This document shows positions 1-4,857 of a stretch of DNA of 7,421 bases, piece after piece. Position numbers and translations under genes: made by a program. The notes beneath the pieces are model-generated. The model had not been told where the DNA came from, did no database searches, and worked only from the letters and a program-made list of their open reading frames with translations. The stretch comes from Actinomycetes bacterium (GTDB taxonomy: Bacteria; Actinomycetota; Acidimicrobiia; Acidimicrobiales; RAAP-2), in assembly GCA_021784205.1 (NCBI GenBank), contig JAJXTB010000119.1, positions 1 through 7,421 of the forward strand, given 5' to 3'. How positions within the stretch are numbered: position 1 is the first letter of the stretch; every line of letters starts with the position of its first letter.

Positions 1-2
1 TC

Positions 3-479
3 ATGGACGCGTTCTCGATTTCGATCAGCCTCGGCTTGCAGCACGGCGTGCCGCTGTCGACCTACGTGCGCAAGTACGTCAACATGAAGTTCGAGCCCTC
101 GGGCATGACCGACGATGCGGACCTTCGTATCTCGACGTCACTGGTCGACTACATCTTCCGGCGTTTGGCCCTGGACTACTTGAACGCGTCTGAGCGCGAG
201 GAGCTCGGCGTGCTGTCCACGAGTGAACGGCTCCAGCCCACACTGCCCGAGGTCGCCGAGCAAGCGACGCCCACCCTGGGTGTCAGTGTTCAGCCGACGC
301 TCATCGACGCGACGCCATCGGTTCCGTCGCCAGCCGCGAAGGTCGCGAGCGAGCCGGCTCCTTACCGCCGCTCCGAGATGCGTGACGCACCAATGTGCTA
401 CCAGTGTGGCAACGTGATGCAACAGGCGGGTTCGTGCTTCGTCTGCTCGAGCTGCGGCGCGACGAGCGGGTGCTCGTAA
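3..479 (+). CDS. nrdJ: Adenosylcobalamin-dependent (class II) ribonucleoside-diphosphate reductase, C-terminal part
   Basis: This is the 3' end of a class II ribonucleotide reductase, which makes deoxyribonucleotides in the cytoplasm using coenzyme B12. The visible 158 residues are open to the left edge; the ATG at position 3 is an internal Met, not the real start. The segment around GVPLSTYVRKYVNMKFEP (residues 15-32) and the following SLVDYIFRRLALDYL are typical of the end of the NrdJ barrel domain. A Pro/Ala/Thr-rich linker (about 75-120) leads to a Cys-rich tail with Cys132, 135, 145, 148, 151 and 157, ending in CGATSGCS. In this family the tail binds metal and carries the thiols that re-reduce the active site. 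The stop is TAA at 477-479. The N-terminal bulk, including the catalytic Cys and B12 site, lies outside the window. The identity rests on the tail and barrel-end motifs and is very likely. Confidence 0.95.
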   Translation: MDAFSISISLGLQHGVPLSTYVRKYVNMKFEPSGMTDDADLRISTSLVDYIFRRLALDYLNASEREELGVLSTSERLQPTLPEVAEQATPTLGVSVQPTLIDATPSVPSPAAKVASEPAPYRRSEMRDAPMCYQCGNVMQQAGSCFVCSSCGATSGCS

Positions 480-506
480 AAAGAGGAGCTATTGCACCTG
501 ATGCGA

Positions 507-534
507 CATAGGTCTTTCTTCGGATTTACCTATG
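507..534. repeat. Inverted repeat downstream of nrdJ, 7-bp arms
   Basis: CATAGGT (507-513) and ACCTATG (528-534) are perfect reverse complements around a 14-base T-rich loop. The repeat lies 27 bases after the nrdJ stop and just before a second, longer stem. It could be part of a double terminator or fold with the downstream stem. It also lies inside a 12-codon open frame at 501-539 that has a purine-rich GAGGAG 12 bases upstream. Function is unknown. Confidence 0.4.
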
Positions 535-551
535 ATTAGTCAAGGTGATCA

Positions 552-587
552 GGGTGGATGTCACAGCGAGAGTGGTGACATCCACCC
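552..587 (+). terminator. Long perfect hairpin after nrdJ, probable terminator
   Basis: GGGTGGATGTCAC (552-564) and GTGACATCCACCC (575-587) form a perfect 13-bp stem with a 10-base loop. Two more outer pairs are possible if one base bulges. It begins 73 bases after the nrdJ stop. No clear T-run follows, but high-GC actinobacteria often lack one in intrinsic terminators. The alternative is a protein-binding dyad or RNA element for the gene at 728, since the stem lies within its leader region. Confidence 0.55.
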
Positions 588-727
588 CTGTGGTTTACAC
601 GTGAACACCGTGGCCGAGTCGGCTCGAAGCAGTCGGGCAAAGTGGGCTCGTTACGCTTCAGACGCCGAACAGGCGCGCGGAGACGCTCGATCTCCGAGTG
701 ACGAGAGACGTGAATGAGGCTACGTTC

Positions 728-1729
728 ATGCTGGTGAGACCGATGCCGCTCCCGGGTAATGACAACGTGCCCGGTGGAGTCTCACCGGCGGACTGGCTGG
801 TTCAGCACCTGAGTCCGCCGACGGCCAACGTGGTCACCTCGGTAGTGCCCAGCGGATTCGAGGCGTACGCGAAGATCCTTCACCCAGTTCCGGTCGGAAG
901 CGGTGGAACCGAGACTATTCGATGGGCCGAGGTCTCTCACTGGAGCCAGGTGCAACTACACCCCGCAATCCAGTGGCATGAGGTCACGCTGCCCGAGGTC
1001 GTCCCGTCGCTTCCGACACCCTGGAGTAACCAAGGGCCCCGTGAGGGATCGCTCTCGCGGGGCTACACCGAAGCGTTGATCGAAGACCTGACACCATTCA
1101 CCTCAGGACCGTGCTTCTTTGCTATCTGGGAGGGCTACGGTTCGGCTGGGGTACATCCTCAGTCGGAACCACGGGGGACCTCGTACGTCGAGCGTTCGAG
1201 GCGTTCTCCGAATATTCGGTTGCCGTGGCGCGACTACGAGGTCTTCGAAGGAGCTCTACCGGGGGCCGTGGCGCTTGACGCTTCCGGAAGACGCTTCCAG
1301 TCCCCTAACCTGTGGTGGACCGAGGACCACTCATGGTGTGTGGCGAGCGAGATCGATCTGCCCTGGACCTACGTCGGGGGGTCAAGGGATCTGATTAACG
1401 AGTTGCTTCACGACGGTCGACTGGAAGCGTTGCAGGTCCTCCCGGGCGATCCTGTATCAGTGGAGTTCGCTGCGTGGCTGAGACAACGAATCGATGTCGT
1501 CGCTGAGCGGGTGGTTCGTACCGGGTCGGCCACGATGACCCTGGCCGCCGGCGACGTCGAAGTAAAACTCGAGTTGCTCGACCGGGTTAACGCGGTACTC
1601 ATCTCAAAGTCGTGGAGGCGAAGTGGTTGGGCGAGCGCAAACAGACCGATTCGCACGAGGAAACACGACGAACTTCTAGAAGAGGTTCGTCGTGGGATTG
1701 GCGGGGCGGTGCTCGCGCTGGTGCAGTAG
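728..1729 (+). CDS. Conserved hypothetical protein with Trp-rich core and C-terminal extension
   Basis: This is a 333-residue soluble protein of unknown function with no signal peptide or membrane segment. The ATG at 728 is chosen because GAGG lies 8 bases upstream; the frame opens at a GTG at 698, which has a poor ribosome site, and GTG 710 is also possible. Recognisable blocks are PSGFEAYAKILHP (41-53), IRWAEVS (64-70), QWHEV (82-86), FAIWEGYG (131-138), WWTEDHSWCVASEID (196-210) and TYVGGS (214-219). From memory, the same order of blocks occurs in uncharacterised actinobacterial proteins, which generally end soon after a stretch like LEALQV (232-237). Here about 90 further residues follow, with little similarity to anything I recognise and more A/T at third codon positions. 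The gene stands alone, downstream of nrdJ behind a hairpin. It is coding with good confidence; its role is not known, and I see no catalytic motif I can name. Confidence 0.8.
   Translation: MLVRPMPLPGNDNVPGGVSPADWLVQHLSPPTANVVTSVVPSGFEAYAKILHPVPVGSGGTETIRWAEVSHWSQVQLHPAIQWHEVTLPEVVPSLPTPWSNQGPREGSLSRGYTEALIEDLTPFTSGPCFFAIWEGYGSAGVHPQSEPRGTSYVERSRRSPNIRLPWRDYEVFEGALPGAVALDASGRRFQSPNLWWTEDHSWCVASEIDLPWTYVGGSRDLINELLHDGRLEALQVLPGDPVSVEFAAWLRQRIDVVAERVVRTGSATMTLAAGDVEVKLELLDRVNAVLISKSWRRSGWASANRPIRTRKHDELLEEVRRGIGGAVLALVQ
1664..1694. repeat. 10-bp inverted repeat inside the 3' end of the hypothetical gene
   Basis: CACGACGAAC (1664-1673) and GTTCGTCGTG (1685-1694) are perfect reverse complements around an 11-base loop that itself begins with the palindrome TTCTAGAA. 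The repeat lies within codons for KHDELLEEVRRG, about 35 bases before the stop. It may be an early-placed terminator stem or a chance outcome of paired Arg and Glu codons. The lack of another obvious terminator after 1729 slightly favours the first. Confidence 0.35.
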
Positions 1730-1973
1730 TGACCACGGTGATGTACCGAGGTTTTGCCGTGCCAGAATGAGCGTTCGCTGTGGCGACGTTCGAACCCAGT
1801 GCCGTAGTCAGTCCATCGAACCTCGTGCCACTGAAGCCTTCTCGAAGGTCCTGGATGGTCACCACCTGGTGGGACTTCAACGAAGCCTTCGGCGAGGTTC
1901 ACATCGGCCACTCGATCGTCTCCAATTTTGCGTTGATGATCGATAGTGACCGGTCCCCGACGACTGGTGCGCG
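1730..1973. other. Weakly coding gap with one possible 40-codon ORF
   Basis: No recognised gene lies in these 244 bases. The only candidate is a plus-strand frame from ATG 1855 to TAG 1977 (40 residues, starting MVTTWWDFNEAFGEVH). It has GAAGG at 1844-1848, 6 bases before the ATG, and G/C at most third positions. Its stop overlaps the stop of the convergent membrane-protein gene by three bases. The frame stays open upstream to a GTG at 1780. It could be a small protein or the eroded end of a lost gene. I recognise no family and see no clear terminator. Confidence 0.2.
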
Positions 1974-2372
1974 CTAGGGCGACGTGAACACGTTCCCCAC
2001 TGAGACGATGATGATCCCCGTGACCACGACGGCATTCAGAACCAGCGCGACCGTCGATCGGTGACCAGCACCCACGCGCCGCGCTCGGACCGCGAGGACG
2101 ACGCCGGCGAGGGGTGCGCACATCATGAGTGCCACGACTGCGACCCACGAGATCCAACCCGCGATCCCCGACGACGTGAGTAGTTCGCCTTCGGAGGTTC
2201 CGGTGGCGCGCATCAACAGACTTCCTACGACGAACGCTGCGAGCGCACCGAGCGCGGTGCCAGGAATCATCAGCCATGCCCATCGCGTCAATTCGCGCGC
2301 GCGCTGGTCACCGGCGACAGAAGGATCGAGAGTGTGAGCGGTTTCGGTCGACCCTGACGAGGAATCCTTCAT
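1974..2372 (-). CDS. Small membrane protein with three predicted helices, function unknown
   Basis: This 132-residue protein has a short polar N-terminus rich in Ser, Thr and Glu, then three hydrophobic segments at about 31-54 (starting WAWLMIPGTALGALAAF), 69-95 and 106-127. A basic patch, RARRVGAGHR, at 96-105 joins the second and third helices. It is therefore probably an inner-membrane protein with the basic loop on the cytoplasmic side. The ATG at 2372 is chosen because GGGAG lies 9 bases upstream; an in-frame ATG at 2417 has no good ribosome site and would put a weak extension in front. The gene follows the desaturase on the same strand after a 164-base gap holding a hairpin, so it probably has its own promoter. 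Similar small membrane proteins are common in actinobacteria without known roles. I do not recognise a named family. Confidence 0.75.
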   Translation of the reverse strand: MKDSSSGSTETAHTLDPSVAGDQRARELTRWAWLMIPGTALGALAAFVVGSLLMRATGTSEGELLTSSGIAGWISWVAVVALMMCAPLAGVVLAVRARRVGAGHRSTVALVLNAVVVTGIIIVSVGNVFTSP

Positions 2373-2514
2373 AGAACTCAACTCCCGTATGGAGAACGCA
2401 CTGATTGTCCCACACATCCCAGTTCTGGCGCCGTGGTCGGAGCTCGTTGAGGCTCGCGACGCTCGCTGACGAAGTGCACGCCAAAGTCATTTCGACCCGC
2501 CCTTCGAGGGTTCG

Positions 2515-2534
2515 CTCCTCGAGTGCGCGAGGAG
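2515..2534 (-). terminator. Hairpin just after the desaturase stop
   Basis: CTCCTCG (2515-2521) and CGAGGAG (2528-2534) form a perfect 7-bp GC-rich stem with a 6-base loop. It starts two bases past the TAA of the desaturase, reading on the minus strand. No T-run follows. Its placement suggests termination of the desaturase transcript and separates it from the membrane-protein gene downstream. Confidence 0.55.
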
Positions 2535-2536
2535 GG

Positions 2537-3643
2537 TTACACCGTCGTCGTGTGTTTCGACGTCGGTGGTCGGCCCATGGCGCGCAAATGGCGAAAGTGA
2601 GACGCGACGGCAGCGTGAAAGGAGGGCTGAACGCGCCGCGGGATGTTGAAGTCGGCGCAGACGCTACTCACCACGGGTGCGATAAGGGGATACGCGGTGT
2701 GGGGCAGACGTGGGAAGAGATGGTGTTCGGTCTGGTGATCGAGGCCGCCGGTGTACCAGCGAAAGAGGCGACTCAGTGGACCCGATCCGTGTGAGAAGTC
2801 AAGGCTCGAACGCACCTGCCACTCGTGCCACTGGTAGGGGGGACGAGCGTCGGCTTGAGCGAACTCAGCGCCTTCGACGACGTGAGCCGATTGGAAGACG
2901 ACGCCGAGCAGGAAGCCCACGGCGAACATCACGCCGAGTCCGCCGACCATCACGACCCAGAACGGGTGGGTGAGGCTGGGTAGGCCGACCATCAGCGCAA
3001 CGAAAGCGAGTTTGGTCAGCACCGCGACGGTCGCTTCACTGAGGCGCGATCGCGAGCTGCGCGCGTGCCTCGACGCTCCGACCAACGTGGCCACGTCGTT
3101 GAACATGATCTCGAGCACCGTGAAGCAGTAGAGCGGCCAGAGGTAGATGTGCTGGTAGCGGTGCCAGAAGTAGCGGCGCTGGAAGGGCGCCAGGCGGGCC
3201 AACGGACCCAGATTGATGTCGGCGTCGATACCCGCCACGTTCGGCGAGCCGTGGTGCAACGTGTTGTGACGGTAGAGCCAGCGGTTGGCGTCGGCGCCGA
3301 CGACGAACATGCTCCAGCCGACGATGCGATTGGCTCGGGTGAGGCGTTTCGTCGAAGCGGCGAAGAACGCGTTGTGGTTGGCGTCGTGCTGGATGTTAAA
3401 GCCCACGGCGGCGAACGCGAAGGACAGCGAGACCGAGGCGAGGATCCCCGCGAGCCAGCCGGAGGTCAGGACGACGGCGGCGAAACTCCCGACGTACCAC
3501 GCCCCGATGATGATGGCCTTGACGTGCAGGCGACGGTGCGCGGCGCGCAGCGTGACCGCATCGAGGCGCGCTGAGACTGCTCGGGTCAATGCACCGGCAA
3601 AACCCCCAGTTTGAACCGGCGGGGGGCCGGTGGTGATGCTCAC
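2537..3643 (-). CDS. Membrane fatty-acid desaturase (three-histidine-box, acyl-lipid/acyl-CoA type)
   Basis: This integral membrane, di-iron desaturase inserts a double bond into a fatty acyl chain using oxygen and an external electron donor. With the GTG at 3643 as start it has 368 residues. Its three histidine boxes are HDANH (86-90), HNTLHH (126-131) and HQTEHH (303-308). The Gln opening the third box is characteristic of the front-end/linoleoyl-type branch, which includes mycobacterial DesA3-like stearoyl desaturases. Hydrophobic stretches flank boxes 1 and 2 (about 44-85 and 170-185) and precede box 3 (about 207-255). No cytochrome b5 domain is fused, so a separate ferredoxin or oxidoreductase must supply electrons; none is adjacent. 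The frame stays open to a GTG at 3691, but that extension is unlike the family and overlaps the probable promoter. AAGGA lies upstream of both GTG 3649 and GTG 3643, so the exact start is uncertain. Regiospecificity cannot be read from the sequence. Confidence 0.93.
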   Translation of the reverse strand: MSITTGPPPVQTGGFAGALTRAVSARLDAVTLRAAHRRLHVKAIIIGAWYVGSFAAVVLTSGWLAGILASVSLSFAFAAVGFNIQHDANHNAFFAASTKRLTRANRIVGWSMFVVGADANRWLYRHNTLHHGSPNVAGIDADINLGPLARLAPFQRRYFWHRYQHIYLWPLYCFTVLEIMFNDVATLVGASRHARSSRSRLSEATVAVLTKLAFVALMVGLPSLTHPFWVVMVGGLGVMFAVGFLLGVVFQSAHVVEGAEFAQADARPPYQWHEWQVRSSLDFSHGSGPLSRLFRWYTGGLDHQTEHHLFPRLPHTAYPLIAPVVSSVCADFNIPRRVQPSFHAAVASHFRHLRAMGRPPTSKHTTTV

Positions 3644-3697
3644 AAGCACGACGTCCTTACTACAGGGTACGGATACTCTACGGGGCCGCACGCGTGT

Positions 3698-3741
3698 TCA
3701 ATCGCCTCGCGGACCCCAACGCGCGGTGTGGAGGCGATTGA
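3698..3741 (-). promoter_or_regulatory. 11-bp inverted repeat upstream of the desaturase, possible operator
   Basis: TCAATCGCCTC (3698-3708) and GAGGCGATTGA (3731-3741) are perfect reverse complements separated by 22 bases. The near arm begins 55 bases upstream of the chosen GTG and overlaps a TTGAAC that could act as a -35 element. An imperfect dyad, GGTGGCGACACGTCACC (3749-3765), lies next to it. Desaturase genes are often controlled by TetR-type repressors that sense acyl-CoA, so an operator role is plausible. The long spacing would also fit a hairpin or two half-sites. Confidence 0.35.
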
Positions 3742-4006
3742 GTTCCGCGGTGGCGACACGTCACCTGATGACGGTGGTTAACGGCCGCCGCGCACAGTGA
3801 GGCGAGCCGCCACAGCGTTAGTGGTCCGCAGCGACGCCGTGTTTTCGCCGGTGAACGAGGTCGGGCGACGCAACAGACGCGGCCATCGAGGTCTCGTCGG
3901 GCGGTTCGATGGAAGGTTCCCGCCTCATCCAGACTCGCTCCGGGTTTCTACGAGCCCCGTGCGTCGACGTCGAGACCGAACGAGGTCGCCAGCGGCGGTG
4001 TTCGGT

Positions 4007-4028
4007 GTTGGCCGGCGATGGCCCCAAC
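4007..4028 (-). terminator. Weak hairpin after the secreted-protein gene
   Basis: GTTGG (4007-4011) pairs with CCAAC (4024-4028). The stem extends by two inner G-C pairs if two bases bulge, closing a 6-base loop. It starts 10 bases past the TGA of the minus-strand gene at 4039-4524. There is no T-run. It is a plausible terminator by position only. Confidence 0.3.
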
Positions 4029-4038
4029 GACGAACGAC

Positions 4039-4524
4039 TCAGGGTCCCGTGCCCTCCGAGACGACCTTCCAACCGGTCACGGGCACGCGAGCGAGCGTGA
4101 CGAAACTGGCCGGTGTGTTGGTGACCGGATACGGCTTGTGGCGCACAAAGACCATGACCGCCGCCACGGCGTTCTTGGGCACCGCGCCGACGTATCCACT
4201 TTTGCCACCACCGGGATTCGCACAGTAGTGAACGCCCACACGTTGCTCCCTGACGTTGAGCACCCTCTCGCGGTGGTTGACGATCGTGATCGGGGTGAGG
4301 TGCTTTCGTGCGTAGTAGCGCTGCACGACGCGTGTGACGGCCGGTTCCACCGGCTTGACCGGCATCTTCGCGAGCACCGGACACGGTGGGAGTGTGGAGG
4401 CGCCGAGTTCGCTCGCCCCGGGGGCGAGCCACAGTCCCAGCGCCACCGTGATGGCGAGCGCCGAGGTTTCGATACCCGCGCGCGAGCCAGCGAACGAACT
4501 GATCGAGACTGGGTGGACGTTCAT
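4039..4524 (-). CDS. Small secreted or membrane-anchored protein, function unknown
   Basis: This 161-residue protein starts at ATG 4524, directly behind a strong GGGAGGTGAG ribosome site; an in-frame upstream start at 4551 is unsupported. Residues 1-20 form a long polar N-region, followed by a hydrophobic core, ALAITVALGLWLAPGA (22-37). This could be a signal peptide cut near the Ala/Ser residues after it, or a single membrane anchor. The mature part contains two cysteines (Cys48 and Cys101), which could form a disulfide. It is rich in Val and basic residues, with the blocks VTRVVQRYYARKHLTP (63-78), VGVHYCANPGGGKSGYVG (97-114) and AAVMVFVRHKPYPV (121-134). Third-position G/C is very high, supporting real coding. 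I recognise no family. The gene is divergent from gcdH across 333 bases. Confidence 0.75.
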   Translation of the reverse strand: MNVHPVSISSFAGSRAGIETSALAITVALGLWLAPGASELGASTLPPCPVLAKMPVKPVEPAVTRVVQRYYARKHLTPITIVNHRERVLNVREQRVGVHYCANPGGGKSGYVGAVPKNAVAAVMVFVRHKPYPVTNTPASFVTLARVPVTGWKVVSEGTGP

Positions 4525-4757
4525 CTCACCTCCCGCACCGCGCCGGACCAAGGCCGACAGACCGGTGTACTACGAACCTAGGTGTCGCAGTCGGCGTCGT
4601 CAAAACGGCGCCGACGAATCGAAACTGACGCGCCCAATACGCGCCGCGGTCGAGCCCTTCGACACGCTCCCCGCGCCGGCGGTGTCCGATGAAGCGGTTC
4701 GTGTCGATCGGCGTCGGACCGCAGGGCCACGGTTGCTCGCGATGAGGGCTCGTTCGT

Positions 4758-4782
4758 CCGGGGCTGTTCCAGCTAGCCCCGG
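4758..4782 (+). repeat. 8-bp perfect hairpin upstream of gcdH
   Basis: CCGGGGCT (4758-4765) and AGCCCCGG (4775-4782) form a perfect 8-bp stem around a 9-base loop, followed by TTT. The shape is that of an intrinsic terminator reading rightward, yet no rightward gene precedes it in this interval. It may block read-through into gcdH or end an unseen short transcript. It is separated from the next palindrome by a single base. Confidence 0.45.
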
Positions 4783-4783
4783 T

Positions 4784-4798
4784 TTGACGGCCCGTCAA
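4784..4798 (+). promoter_or_regulatory. 15-bp perfect palindrome upstream of gcdH, probable operator
   Basis: TTGACGGCCCGTCAA is a perfect palindrome with 7-bp arms and one central base. With a -10 box at 4822-4827, its centre would lie near -43, a position usable by an activator or repressor. Each half also resembles a -35 hexamer (TTGACG), though no good -10 follows at normal spacing. Size and symmetry fit a TetR- or GntR-type homodimer. The TetR gene at 7012 is a candidate binder only by proximity; the palindrome in front of that gene has a different sequence (TGGCA-N5-TGCCA). Confidence 0.5.
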
Positions 4799-4857
4799 TT
4801 CTCTGTCTCAAGAGAGAGAGGTAGAGTCGTCAGTCGAAACGCTGAGAGGGAGTGGGC

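Larger units (their letters stand above)
3644..4038. other. Gene-free region upstream of the desaturase
   Basis: About 395 bases lie between the desaturase start and the stop of the secreted-protein gene. Open frames here on both strands are Arg-rich, lack ribosome sites and read as out-of-frame translations. The part near the desaturase holds a TAGAGT (minus strand, 3680 to 3675) that could be a -10 box and a TTGAAC (3701 to 3696) that could be a -35 box, though with a short 15-base spacing. An 11-bp inverted repeat (3698-3741) and a looser dyad (3749-3765) follow. From about 3766 to 4006 I see nothing identifiable. Confidence 0.5.
4525..4857. other. Divergent intergenic region between the secreted-protein gene and gcdH
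   Basis: These 333 bases carry the promoters of two outward-facing genes. The left part has a 7-bp inverted repeat, GTCGGCG (4590-4596) with CGCCGAC (4609-4615), and no obvious gene. The right part is dense in dyads: 4758-4782, 4784-4798 and 4800-4819. A TAGAGT at 4822-4827 fits a -10 box for gcdH and would give a leader of about 24 bases. A minus-strand open frame over 4526-4798 starts at a TTG inside the palindrome, resembles no protein and is left out. Confidence 0.5.

Noticed and set aside
607..660. tRNA-Ser-like beginning (GTGGCCGAGTCGGCTCGAAG)
   Set aside because: No anticodon arm, no T-loop GTTCGA and no acceptor stem can be folded from the surrounding bases.
532..717. 61-codon plus-strand frame between nrdJ and the hypothetical gene
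   Set aside because: It spans the perfect 13-bp hairpin, lacks a ribosome site and overlaps the start region of the next gene.
1788..1800. GTTCGAACCC resembling a tRNA T-arm or integration-site remnant
   Set aside because: The matching stem bases and the other tRNA arms are missing on both strands, and no integrase or direct repeat is nearby.
1408..2283. 291-codon open frame on the minus strand
   Set aside because: It is Arg/His/Ser-rich, overlaps two better-supported genes and has no ribosome site; it is an out-of-frame shadow in high-GC DNA.
3797..4228. Plus-strand open frame of 143 codons
   Set aside because: It has Arg-rich low-complexity content and overlaps the antisense gene 4039-4524, which has much stronger codon bias and ribosome site.
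4018..4581. Plus-strand open frame of 187 codons
   Set aside because: It is antisense to the secreted-protein gene, His/Arg/Asp-rich as expected for a shadow frame, and has no family motifs.
4526..4798. Minus-strand open frame of 90 codons ending at the ribosome site of the secreted-protein gene
   Set aside because: It would start at a TTG inside a palindrome with no ribosome site, and the product resembles no protein.
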